Part shown: piece by piece, positions 37,141 to 48,684 of the stretch | How positions within the stretch are numbered: position 1 is the stretch's first letter | How the letters are laid out: the number at the start of each line of letters is the position of its first letter | Source: Notospermus geniculatus | Lineage: Eukaryota > Nemertea > Pilidiophora > Heteronemertea > Lineidae | DNA length: 64,000 bases | Direction of reading: 5' to 3' | Assembly: GCA_002633025.1 (NCBI GenBank) | Contig: NMRB01001618.1 | Location: 53,691-117,690 of the forward strand | Notes under the pieces: model-generated | The model's input: only the letters and a program-made list of their open reading frames with translations | Databases searched by the model: none | Told to the model about the DNA's origin: nothing | Position numbers and translations under genes: made by a program

Positions 37141-37619
37141 ATAAGGGACATTTATTTTTCATTTTACATTTTTTTTCTATACTTTTCTCCGTGGAATAAA
37201 CTTTATTCCGTGGAGTAAACTTTTCTCCACGTGAAGTAAACTTTTCTCCACGGAAATAATGCAATAGACTGGTTCCCGTCGTTGCCGCTGCACATTTATG
37301 GCGCTCAGCTATACAACGGAGCGGAACAGGAGCGGCAGCGGGTGGAGCGGCAAAGACGGGAACCAGTCTAATAATGCAACTTTATTCCGTGGAATAAAAC
37401 TTTTCTCCGCGGAAATAACTTTATTCCGTGGAGTAAACTTATTGTCCGACGTGGAGAAAAGTTTACTCCACGCGGAGAAAAGTTTACTCCACGGAATAAA
37501 GTTATTTTCGCGGAGAAAAGTTTATTGCACGTGGAGAAAAGTTTACTCCACGGAATAAAGTTTAAACCACGGAGAAAAGTACGAAAAAAATTAAAATATA
37601 AAATGAAAGTGTCCCTTAT
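37141..37619. repeat. Fold-back element built of short palindromic words, ACCC duplication
   Basis: The ends ATAAGGGAC / GTCCCTTAT are flanked by ACCC on both sides (37137-37140 and 37620-37623). Inside, the words CTTTATTCCGTGGAGTAAA and TTTTCTCCACG alternate in both orientations about a dozen times, so nearly every 20-30 bp is its own hairpin. Confidence 0.85.
37265..37370. mobile_element. Nested 106-bp MITE with 9-bp target duplication
   Basis: The termini TAGACTGGTTCCCGTC / GACGGGAACCAGTCTA bound a near-palindromic element. It is flanked by ATAATGCAA at 37256-37264 and 37371-37379. It sits inside the larger element at 37141-37619. A half copy (GCGGCAATGACGAGAACCAG) appears at about 19780-19806. 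Confidence 0.87.
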
Positions 37620-38530
37620 ACCCGAGCCACACGGTCCAATTTCATTTGACCCAAAAAAATTTGAGCAAAAAATTTTATCGTGTAGTACGGGGAAAATTCG
37701 CCGCAAATTTACCAACCAAATTTCAAAATCGTTTTGGATAGTGCCCGTCCTATTTTTCTCCTACGATTTGACCAAATTATTACAAAACGTACCGTGTGGA
37801 TGGGGAAATATTTTTATTGTCCGATTAACGCCCTGATCACGATGATTACGCCTTTTGTTATGAGCAGCCATCACGGCGTTGGGACTAGGCCCGTGCCCGT
37901 GGATCGTGCAGACTGAGCATTATGGGCCACCATACATCTGATCGCTTGAGTGGTCGTCATATTGTTTCCGACTTACTTTGCGACCTACGGTGGCCCATCG
38001 ACCAATACAAAAATGATGAAACTTTCGTTCGCAAACAATTCCGATGCGACGCCAGAGTATTCGGCGACTTCGGTCGTTTTCGGAGGAGGTCTTCAGTCGT
38101 TTGCAAATTGTTCACTGAAATGGTCGCAAGTGTGTTTTTTGAAAAACTATTAAACGTTGCCTGTGAGTCTACTCCTGTGCCATAACGCACAGCGTCGTCT
38201 GTTAATCAACGGTGACACTACGCTAATCAACACGATTAATATTAAAAGATGAGAAACACAATTCAAACACCATTCAGGACTTAAGAGAACCATTCGTAGG
38301 CCTCGTTTAATCATGACCAAGTCAGAAAATTCATATTTAATTCATATTTATTTCCGAAATCAATGGGTTAGGGCCTTCATGGCCCTACATAACAAGAACG
38401 GGGAGGTGATGAACGCTTGTAAGAGGTAGACCCTCTATGTCGAGTCCCAAACGTTTTTTCCATTTGCCCATCACATTCGTCCCTCAATCTCCCACCCGCT
38501 GCGGATGTTCCGCCAAATAAACAGCTCTAT

Positions 38531-41500
38531 CTAGAGTGTAGTAACATTCATTTTGTCTGTCTCAGCATTTCCTTCCTGGCCCGAGCCTTCCTCAGCAGTC
38601 CTCCTTCTCTTCCTTGGTGGCAATTCCTCCGGTAAGGGTTTATCCTTCGTTTCGGGCATCAGCCAGGCCGTGAAAATAGAAGCCAGTAGACCCAAAGTAC
38701 CGATCAGAACGTACGGCAGCGAAGCGTGCACATTACTCTGAAATGTAAAATACCGGATTGTTCCCCCAATACCGCTCAGTGTAAAATGTGTATACAATGT
38801 GGTCAACTTGTGTGTCACTCTGAGCGGTATTGGGGGAACAATCCGGTAATCTCAACTTTTGTATTATTAAAAATTTGCCGGTACGGTCATTTTAATAGTT
38901 GTTACCCAGCAAATTGGACTATTTTCGCGTATGAAAAAAAGGAATTGCATAATAATTGCATATTACCATGGTGAATACTTACCAATAAGCCAATCTGCGG
39001 TGCAACCACAGACCCAATCCCCGAAATGAAAGTGCCTGATGATAACCCAATGTTTCTGCAGTGAAAATAGTCTCACATCAATCATATTGATATATAGGCC
39101 TAGGCCTACTCTAGACAAGTACGTATCAAATCAAATCAAACCAAAGCAAGTGTTATTGCAAATAATAGCTTTACTGACGAAGCCATTACTGACAAATTAC
39201 GATGGAGTAATTCCCGCTCTTTGAGTAAACTCTGTTCGGCCATTTGTGACCAAAGCACCAGCGACAGAGCTGAACAATACCCGCAGTGGACACAAACGAT
39301 TTGGGTCGGCACGTAGGCCTACACTGAAGATTGGTTATCAGGGTGATCGGATTTAATCTGAGAATGTGAATGACTGGTCGTTTGACCAGCGCACAAAGGA
39401 AAATTCCGTGGATTGCCACTAGGGAGTGAGCTCAGCTATAGGTTGTATCACGAAGTTGAATCCGCGGTGTAACGTTTTTTAGTGTGGCCCTTAGGCTGAG
39501 TTTACATCGAAGCACACGCGACACGAACACGCAGGCGAACAATGGCTTCACAAAGGATTCATCCCCATGAAGCCTTTGTTCGCGAGCGTGTTCGTGTCGC
39601 GTGTGCCTCGATGTAAACTCAGCCTTATGCCGTTGTGACATTACAATAGATTGACGGAATAAGGCGCTACTTGACGATGAGCGACACACCTGTTTCCAGT
39701 GTGTTCCAAACAATACAAATCACACAGAAAAATGGCCACACTGAAAAATATTACACCGGAAAGCAGAAGACACAATCGATGCTTCGGTTTCGAAGTCTAC
39801 CTTATCATAGTTGGATACACTTCACAGGAGTAAAGAATAAGCAACATCCAGTTCCCAGTTGCTGAACCGTAACTTGCCAGTGCCAGGCCTGAACGGATGC
39901 CCTCTCGGCCCTCCATGTAACCGGTCAGGTCGAGGGCAAGGATGATGACCATAGAAATAATCGGAATTGCGGAGAAGATAGAGAAACTCCAGCGGCGGCC
40001 GACGCTGAAAAATAATGAATTCAAATGGGAGTACAAATTCATGCGCCAAACAAAGCAAAAACACCACGGTTTGTCGTCTGGATCATTGGCTATTATTAAA
40101 AATTTGCCGGTACGGTCATTTTAATAGTTGTTACCCAGCAAATTGGACTATTTTCGCGTATGAAAAAAAGGAATTGCATAATAACTGCATATTACCATAG
40201 TGAATACTTACCAATAAGCCAATCTGCGGTGCAACCACAGACCCAATCCCCGAAATGAAAGTGCCTGATGATAACCCAATGTTTCTGCAGTGAAAATAGT
40301 CTCACATCAATCATATTGATATATAGGCCTAGGCCTACTCTAGACAAGTCCGTATCAAATCAAATCAAATCAAACCAAAGCAAGTGTTATTGCAAATAAT
40401 ACCTTTACTGACGAAGCCATTACTGACAAATTACGATGGAGTAATTCCCGCTCTTTGAGTAAACTCTGTTGGGCCATTTGTGACCAAAGCACCAGCGACA
40501 AAGCTGAACAATACCCGCAGTGGACACAAACGATTTGGAGGCCTACACTGAAGATTGGTTTTCGAAAACAGTATATCAGGGTGATCGGATTTAATCTGAG
40601 AATGTGAATGACTGGTCGTTTTGACCAGCGCACAAAGGAAAATTCCGTGGATTGCCACTAGGGAATGAGCTCAGCTATAGGTAGCCCCCCCCCCCTATGA
40701 GCCGCCATGTGGGAATTTAATTGTTTACCAAAATTATTTGAAATAATATCATTGTTTCAAACCATAAATGTACGTATTTTGACTTATTTCATCCAATAAA
40801 AGTATTAAAAAAAACATGGAATTATTTTTCAAACCATGAATTAGACTAAACATATGGGCCCGAACTTATAAAAGGTGTCTTTCGCCTGTCTAACTTGGAC
40901 TTGTTTAAGCCTAAACATTTGTAAGACAACTGTTAGACAAGTCTACCAATAACTTTATTGGATGAAATAAGTCAAAATACGTACATTTATGGTTTGAAAC
41001 AATGACATTATTTCCAAATAATTTTGGAAACAATTAAAATCCCACATGGTGCCTCATACCTTAAAGCTATAGGCCTACCTACTCCCGTTGTATCACGAAG
41101 TTGAATCCGGTGTAACGTTTTTTAGTGTGGCCCTTATGCCGTTGTGACATTACAATAGATTGTCGGAATAAGGCGCTACTTGACGATGAGCGACACACAG
41201 AGAAACTGAGTCTGTTTCCAGTGTGTTCCAAACAATACAAATCACACAGAAAAATGGCCACAGTGAAAAATATTACACCGGAAAGCAGAAGACACAGGGC
41301 CGTATTTTAGAACGTTCCTTAACATTAAGGTCCACCTTCCAATCTATTGTTCTCGATGGTTTTACAATACACTTTAGGTCGACCTTAACGTTAAGGAACG
41401 TTCTAAAATACGACCTACAATCGATGCTTCGGTTTCGAAGTCTACCTTATCATAGTTGGATACACTTCACAGGAGTAAAGAATAAGCAACATCCAGTTCC

Positions 41501-44181
41501 CAGTTGCTGAACCGTAACTTGCCAGTGCCAGGCCTGAGCGGATGCCCTCTCGGCCCTCCATGTAACCGGTCAGGTCGAGGGCAAGGATGATGACCATAGA
41601 AATAATAGGAATAGTGGAGAAGATAGAGAAACTCCAGCGGCGGCCGATGCTGAAAAATAATGAATTCAAATGGGAGTACAAATTCATGCGCCAAACAAAG
41701 CAAAAACACCACGGTTTGTCGTCTGGATCATTGGCTACAACCCATGCAGTGAATCACACGCCTAGTAACAAGTTTTTTTCCCCAGTACACTGATATGCAA
41801 ATTAGGAAAAGTTACATCATGGCGTCAATCAGTCACACCCGCGCTCGCAGCGCCATCTATGACAATGCAAGACGACCATTTGAAGCAAAGGATTTCGCAT
41901 TGATTTAATCAAGACTCGTGAAACAAGGAATAAAAAAAGTCTGGCCTTACCACTTACTAGTTTAGCACCAATGGAGCAAGCAGTCTTGCTACAAGGCTTG
42001 CAGAGGCAGCCACGAGTAGATTCTGATAGATGGAGCCGGTCATATTTGGTATTTCTGATTTTAACCCGTAGGTTATGCAGGCACTGATGAACCTAGAGGT
42101 AGAAGAAAATGTAGTTGATGTTCTTTAGTCTTTCGTCGTGAATGTTGAGACTGAACGTCCCTGCCGGAAACCTCTTGGTCTAGGCCTATGGCTCTGACGC
42201 CCATAAATATTGTGGTTCTGAGTGAGCTACGTTTGGGTATACTAGTAGTTCAGTCATAACCTACCACGCAAAGAGTAAAACTAAAGTTATCTTGGTATAG
42301 AATCTTGTCCGGAATAGATCGTGGTAGCTGTACTTCTTGTCTTCTTCTTCATGTTCCTTGAACCGATCTCCTAAGCGGCGTATAAGGTCCAAGTCGGGAG
42401 GTGGTCTCCTGTTCAGCTTGGAGATGAACAGTAAGGATTTGTGGGCGTCCCCGTACCGTTTCTTATGAATAAGCCAACGGGAGCTCTCGGGTAAGAAACT
42501 GCAAGGAAAAAATTTCCTCGACTTACCGATTAAGGCCTCTATTATTTTTTTGACGGATATTAAAAATAAAACTTGGGAAAAGAAAACTAGTAAGTCTAGA
42601 CAGAAATCCTTTGTAGGTTGAGCCAACCTGTTCAAACGCATGTAGGCAAGCCAACGTGGTGGAGAACTGACACTTCATTTCTCTGTGTTTATATCATAGA
42701 ACTCGTCAATCATAAAAGATAGTGGCACATGTCACGTTTTCTTCTGAATTTCACACTTACATGCATCCCAGAACAAATAAAGGAATCCATGTAAGGCTCA
42801 GTCCTAACACAAGATGGCGCCATTCCCTTAGGAAATAAGCGGAAAGGACTATGCCAAACTCAGCTAGCCTCCATCCAAGTCTCAATCCGATGAACACTCG
42901 CCACTTTGGTCCAAGGTACTCTATCGGAAGCGTGCCGGCTGTCGGAGAGGTGCAAGCTAGAGAAGAAGTATGGAAAACAGTCATAACTACTGTGTAATAT
43001 ATGAACCACGACGAGGCCCTATTCTTCAGGACCGATATTCATAAAACTACTTAAGTCTTAGTGTGGCACTTATCCTTTGTTCAACACAAAAGATAAGTAT
43101 GACACTTAGACTTAAGTACTTTTATGAATATGGGTCCAGGGGCCGTATGCATAAAACATCTTAAGTGTAAAATTTCCCTTGTTTGAAACAATAGTTTAAA
43201 GGAAATTTTATACTTTAAGATGTTTTATACATACGGCGCCTGGGCCTTTGCATAAAGGTGGAATAAGGGAGGTACATGTACATGTAGAGCTTACATTCAG
43301 GTATAACCTAAAATTATACGTTATGTTATACCTCGAATAAGCTCTACTTCCCTTATTCCACCTTTATGCATATGGGCCCAGGAATTGTTATCAAAGATGG
43401 TGAATCGAGCCGGTGGTCGAACCATCATAAGCAGAAAAGAAAGTGGGCTGAAGTCATTTGTTCTGAACCAAGTGAAATAAGGACCACATCTTTCTACGAA
43501 AAATAGGTAAATATCCCACCTGCAAAAAAGCCAGTCAATATCCTTTGGAAGCTATAGACGGGCCAGGATGGAGCCATCGCCAAAAGGGCCATCGACACTA
43601 TTGTCAGTCCCCATGCCGCTAGCCCCACAGTACGGCGACCGAATATATCTGCAATTTGACCACTTGCAAGACCGCCTAGCAACCCACCGGCGAAGAAGAG
43701 TGTCACCATCAGACGAGACCGATAGCGTGTCCGGCAGATGAATTGCCACTGAAAATGAAAAATTCCGAGGAAGAAATAAATGTACATGTATTAACGTTAA
43801 ATACCACTTTAAAAGATGGTACCATACCAAACTGTGATTGAAGTGGAAGCGAAAACGTATCATGATGCAGTTTTCAGATCAACAAGAACTTACTTCTGTA
43901 GTAGGCGACGTATACTCCTTCGAAAAAGTAACATTGACGCATTCAACTTCCGGTGTTGGACATCCATTCCAGGTAGCATTACCAATAACGGCAGACGTGT
44001 TACGGTCAACTGGGATGCAGGAATATCCGGGACTTCCCGTCTCAATAACGTAAAAATTATATGCCAGTGCAGATGTGAGATCTAACGCACAGCCAAAAAT
44101 TATGATCAGGATTTGAGCAGGGCCCATGTTACCGACACCATCTAAAATATCTTCAAATTTTGGCTCCGTATCCGACTCCAT
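38531..44181 (-). CDS. SLC22 organic ion transporter-like, copy 1, duplicated exons 6-7
   Basis: Exons: 44181-43894, 43748-43520, 42956-42761, 42498-42265, 42092-41958, exon 6 as 41649-41446 (6a) or 40004-39801 (6b), exon 7 as 40284-40212 (7a) or 39055-38983 (7b), and 38737-38531. One choice of 6 and 7 gives 521 codons. TM1 follows FEDILDGVGNMGPAQ. The extracellular loop has cysteines and NTS, NAT and NVT sites. The MFS loop reads GQIADIFGRRTV, and the SLC22 motifs IEYLGPKWR, PESSRWLIHKKR and PETKDKPLPEE are all present. The tail ends NVTTL, a possible class I PDZ ligand. Family knowledge: a 12-TM plasma-membrane uniporter or exchanger of organic cations, anions or zwitterions. The substrate cannot be told. 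Exons 6a+7a plus 6b+7b together would break the frame. Confidence 0.88.
38753..38846. mobile_element. 94-bp TA-flanked MITE in SLC22 copy 1 intron 7
   Basis: Perfect terminal repeats of about 27 bp (CCGGATTGTTCCCCCAATAC…) lie between TA dinucleotides at 38751-38752 and 38847-38848. The same place in copy 3 (about 49575) reads GTAAAGTAATCTC without the insert, giving a clean empty site. This suggests a Tc1/mariner-type non-autonomous element. Confidence 0.9.
40682..41064. mobile_element. Fold-back insertion, ~383 bp, between duplicated exons
   Basis: It is flanked by AGCTATAGG at 40673-40681 and 41065-41073. The homologous site at about 39436 lacks it. The arms pair through GCCATGTGGGAATTTAATTG / CAATTAAAATCCCACATGG and TTTGACTTATTTCATCC / GGATGAAATAAGTCAAA. 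Confidence 0.82.
41297..41416. mobile_element. 120-bp MITE with ACA target duplication
   Basis: The insert GGGCCGTATTTTAGAACG…CGTTCTAAAATACGACCT lies between ACA at 41294-41296 and 41417-41419. The paralogous empty site near 39770 reads GAAGACACAATCG. The termini pair over about 35 bp. Confidence 0.9.
43028..43381. repeat. Three consecutive hairpins in SLC22 copy 1 intron 2
   Basis: The hairpins are at about 43028-43132 (ATTCATAAAACTACTTAAG arms), 43140-43239 (CGTATGCATAAAACATCTTAAG arms) and 43244-43381 (TTGCATAAAGGTGGAATAAG arms). Each boundary carries a CCAGG, CCTGG or GGGCC word. Copy 2 has the same series plus a fourth. Confidence 0.85.
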
Positions 44182-44847
44182 TCGCCGTTATTGGTGGGTA
44201 AACAGGAATACAAGTCCCGTTTAGGATACCCTGATCGGTGGACCTACTTGTCATCGAAGGTCAGTTACTATATAGTGAATGGAAAAACATGTATGCAAAA
44301 ATGCAATAATGCAGGACTGTTTTGATAATCTATGCAGGTCCTTATGCCGGTACAGGAATATCTGGGCTATCGCTTTATGTAGCACATGGACAACCTATCT
44401 AATCGGAATTTCTATCGTAATATACGTGGCCCAGTGACTTCCTTTTCGACTGCTGGCAATATTCTTGTGGACGCTCTAGAGATTCGAGAGTTTAAGAGGT
44501 CGTCCCGTCCAGCTAACGGAACCCTAACGTTCACGTTATACAAACGTATATGGTACTTTGCAACCTCTCGAGTGTCAGGATCATCCCGCTAAACGACAAT
44601 ACTAAACGCTAATGGTATTTATTTGCACGCACACAGCATGTCGGAAAATTCTTTTTAATTCATATTTATTTCCGAAATCAGAGGGTTAGGGCCTTCATGG
44701 CCCTACATAACAAGTACGGGGAGGTGATGAAGACTTGTAAGAGGTAGACCCTCTATGTCGAGTCCCAAACGTTTTTCCCATTTGCCCATCACTTCGTCCC
44801 TCAATCTCCCAACGGCTGCGGATGTTCCGCCAAATAAACAGCTCTGT
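44182..44847. other. Spacer between SLC22 copies 1 and 2
   Basis: This holds the 5' flank of copy 1 and the 3' flank of copy 2. It is closely similar to 48685-49359. It contains no other gene and no clear promoter element. Confidence 0.6.
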
Positions 44848-47800
44848 CTAGAGTGTAGTAACATTCATTTTGTCTGTCTCAGCATTTCCTTCCTGGCCCG
44901 AGCCTGCCTCAGCAGCCCTCCTTTTCTTCCTTGGTGGCAATTCCTCCGGTAAGGGTTTATCCTTCGTTTCGGGCATCAGCCAGGCCGTGAAGATAGAAGC
45001 CAGTAGACCCAAAATACCGATCAGAACGTACGGCAGCGATGCGTGGACGTCACTCTGAAATGTAAAGTAATCTCAACTTTTGTTACTCAAATTTGCCTGT
45101 CATTTTGCTGTTTACCCAGCAAATTGGATTATGTTCGCGATCGGAAAAAAAGGAATTGCATAATAATTGCATATTATCGTGGTGAATACTTACCAATAAG
45201 CCAATCTGCGGTGCAACCACAGACCCAATCCCCGAAATGAAATTGCCTGATGATAACCCAATGTTTCTGCAGTGAAATAGATTCACATAAATCATATTGA
45301 TACTCGAGACAGGCCCGTATCAAATCAAATCAAACCAAAGCAATATAGTTGTTATATGGAAATAGCTTACTGACGAAGCCTTTGAGTGAGCCCAAAGGAG
45401 GCTACAGGCCTACACGATAATTTGATACTGAGCTTTGGTCCCTTTGTCCGCACGTCCCGTTGTGGATCACGAAGTTCAATCCTGTGTAACGTTTTTTAGT
45501 GTGGCCCTTATGCCATTGTGACATTAATAGATTGACGGAATAAGGTGCAACTTGACGATGAGCGACACACAGACAAACTGAGTCTGTTTCCCAGTGTGTT
45601 CCAAACAATGGGAACCACACACAAAAATGGCCACACTGAAAAATATTACACCGGAAAGCAGAAGACACAATCGATGCTTCGGTTTCGACGCGAACTGTAC
45701 CTTATCATAGTTGGATACACTTCGCAGGAGTAAACATATGCCAACATCCAGTTCCCAGTTGCTGAACCGTAACTTGCCAGTGCCAGGCCTGAGCGGATGC
45801 CCTCTCGGCCCTCCATGTAACCGGTCAGGTCGAGGGCAAGGATGATGGCCATAGAGATAATCGGAATTGCGGTGAAGATAGAGAAACTCCAGCGGCGGCC
45901 GACGCTGAAAAATAATAAATTCATGCGCCAAACAAAGGAAAAACACCACGGTTTGTCGTCTGGATCATAGGCTACAACCCAATGAATCACACGCCCAGTA
46001 ACAATGTTTTTTTTGCAAACCAGGAAGAGTTACATCATGACGTCAATCAGTCACACCCGCGCTTGCAGCACCGTCTATGACAATGCAAGACGACATATTG
46101 TATTTTGTACAGCCACTGCGCGGTTGGGCGCGACAAAGTCACGTGCACGTTTCCATCACGGTACCGCGTGACGGCCCAGTCTGATAATAGTAACAAGTTT
46201 TTTCCCCAGTACACTGATATGCAAATTAGGAAGAGTTACATCATGGCGTCAATCAGTCACACCCGCGCTCGCAGCGCCATCTATGACAATGCAAGACGAC
46301 CATTTGAAGCAAAGGATTTCGCATTGATTTAATCAAGACTCGAGAAACAAGGAATAAAAAAAGTCTGGCCTTACCACTTACTAGTTTAGCACCAATGGAG
46401 CAAGCAGTCTTGCCACAAGGCTTGCCGAGGCAGCCACGAGTAGATTCTGATAGATGGAGCCGGTCATATTTGGTATTTCTGATTTTATCCCGTAGGTTAT
46501 GCAGGCACTGATGAACCTAGAGGTAGAAGAAGTCTTTAGTCTTTCGTCGTGAATGTTGAGACTGAACGTCCCTGCCGGAAACCTCTTGGTCTAGGCCTAC
46601 AAGGCTCTGACGCCCATAAATATTGTGGTTCTGAGTGAGCTACGTTTGGGTATAGTTCAGACACAACCTACCACGCAAAGAGTAAAACTAAAGTTATCTT
46701 GGTATAGAATCTTGTCCGGAATAGATCGTGGTAGCTGTACTTCTTGTCTTCTTCTTCATGTTCCTTGAACCGATCTCCTAAGTGGCGTATAAGGTCCAAG
46801 TCGGGAGGTGGTCTCCTGTTCAGCTTGGAGATGAACAGTAAGGACTTGTGGGCGTCCCCGTACCGTTTCTTATGAATAAGCCAACGGGAGCTCTCGGGTA
46901 AGAAACTGCAAGGAAAACATTTCCTCGACTTACCGATTAAGGCCTCTATTATTTTTTTGACGGATATTAAAAATAAAACTTGGGAAAAGAAAACTAGTAA
47001 GTCTAGACAGAAATCCTTTGTAGGTTGAGCCAACCTGTTCAAATGCATGTAGGCAAGCCAACGTGGTGGAGAACTGACACTTCATTTCTCTGTGTTTATA
47101 TCATAGAACTCGTCAATCATAAAAGATAGTGGCACATGTCACGTTTTCTTCTGGATTTCACACTTACATGCATCCCAGAACAAATAAAGGAATCCATGTA
47201 AGGCTCAGTCCTAACACAAGATGGCGCCATTCCCTTAGGAAATAAGCGGAAAGGACTATGCCAAACTCAGCTAGCCTCCATCCAAGTCTCAATCCGATGA
47301 ACACTCGCCACTTTGGTCCAAGGTACTCTATCGGAAGCGTGCCGGCTGTCGGAGAGGTGCAAGCTAGAGAAGAAGTATGGAAAACAGTCATAACTACTGT
47401 GTAATATATGAACCACGACGAGGACCGATATTCATAAAACTACTTAAGTCTAAGTGTCGCACTTATCCTTTGTTCAACACAAAAGATAAGTATGACACTT
47501 AGACTTAAGTACTTTTATGAATATGGGTCCAGGGGCCGTATGCATAAAACATCTTAAGTGTAAAATTTCCCTTGTTTGAAACAATAGTTTAAGGGAAATT
47601 TCATACTTAAGATGTTTTATACATACGGCGCCTGGCCCCGTATTCATAAAACTACTTAAGTCTAAGTATGACACTTATCCTTTGTTCAACACAAAAGATA
47701 AGTATCATACTTAGACTTAAGTAGTTTTATGAATACGGGGCCTGGGCCTTTGCATAAAGGTGGAATAAGGGAGGTACATGTACATGTAGAGCTTACATTC

Positions 47801-48684
47801 AGGTATAACTTAAAATTATACGTTATGTTATACCTCGAATAAGCTATACCTCCCTTATTCCACCTTTATGCATATGGGCCCAGGAATTGTTATCAAAGAT
47901 GGTGAATCGAGCCGGTGGTCGAACCATCATAAGCAGAAAAGAAAGTGGGCTGAATTCATTAGTTCTCAACCAAGCGAAATAAGGACCACATCTTTCTAGG
48001 AAAAATAGGTCAAATATCCCACCTGCAAAAAAGCCAGTCAATGTCCTTTGGAAGGTATAGACGGGCCAGGATGGAGCCACCGCCAACAGGGCCATCGACA
48101 CTATTGTCAGTCCCCATGCCGCTAGCCCCACAGTACGGCGACCGAATATATCTGCAATTTGACCACTTGCAAGACCGCCTATCAACCCACCGGCGAAGAA
48201 GAGTGTCACCATCAGACGAGACCGATAGCGTGTCCCGCAGATGTATTGCCACTGAAAATGAAAAATTCCGAGGAAAAAATACATGTACATGTATTAACGT
48301 TAATTACCACATTAAAAGATGGTACCATACCAAACTGTGATTGAAGTGGAAGCGAAAACGTATCATGTTGCATTTTTCAGATCAACAAGAACTTACTTCT
48401 GTAGTAGGCGACGTATACTCCTTCGAAAAAGTAACATTGACGCATTCAGCTTCCGGTGTTGGACATCCATTCCAGGTAGCATTACCAATAACGGCAGACG
48501 TGTTACGGTCAACTGGGATGCAGGAATATCCGGGACTTCCCGTCTCAATAACGTAAAAATTATATGCCAATGCGGATGTGAGATCTAAGGCACAGCCAAA
48601 AATTATGATCAGGATTTGAGCAGGGCCCATGTTACCGACACCATCTAAAATATCTTCAAATTTTGGCTCCGTATCCGACTCCAT
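44848..48684 (-). CDS. SLC22 organic ion transporter-like, copy 2, intact
   Basis: All eight exons are present with copy 1 phases: 48684-48397, 48251-48023, 47363-47168, 46905-46672, 46516-46382, 45904-45701, 45266-45194 and 45054-44848, 521 codons with no stop or frameshift. Differences from copy 1 include WQYICGTRYRSR for WQFICRTRYRSR, a Val-for-Met change in LLAVAPSWP, and EECVNVTF-region Ala for Val. Exon 6 is present once. Its donor is AAG|GTACAG. Intron 5 contains an extra local duplication (about 46005-46100 and 46190-46310) and intron 2 four hairpins. This is the cleanest gene of the array and the best reference for the others. Confidence 0.9.
47636..47740. mobile_element. 105-bp hairpin insertion with CCTGG duplication
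   Basis: CCCCGTATTCATAAAACTAC at the left and GTAGTTTTATGAATACGGGG at the right are exact complements. CCTGG flanks both sides (47631-47635 and 47741-47745). The paralogous site in copy 1 (about 43237-43244) reads GGCGCCTGGGCC without the insert. Confidence 0.92.

Larger units (their letters stand above)
36381..38530. other. Intergenic region between GLMP and the SLC22 array
   Basis: No gene is recognised. There is an N at 36907. A nested pair of fold-back elements occupies 37141-37619. From 37620 to 38200 the sequence looks repetitive (GAGCCACACGGTCC, GGGCCACCATAC / GGTGGCCCATCG inverted) but is unidentified. From 38230 to 38530 it resembles the flanks downstream of the other SLC22 copies. 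Confidence 0.5.
38858..41740. repeat. Internal tandem duplication of SLC22 copy 1 exons 6-7
   Basis: The first unit begins at about 38866 (TTATTAAAAATTTGCCGG) and the second at about 40090 with the same words. Both contain exon 7 and exon 6 with all splice sites intact. The second unit also holds two transposon insertions (40682-41064 and 41297-41416) that are absent from the first. Confidence 0.88.

Noticed and set aside
38553-38741. Plus-strand frames over the SLC22 last exon, repeated in each copy
   Set aside because: They mirror the PETKDKPLPEE-coding minus strand and recur only because the gene is repeated.
43028-43381. CRISPR-like array of regularly spaced repeats
   Set aside because: The units are different self-complementary hairpins without constant repeats or unique spacers, in an animal intron.
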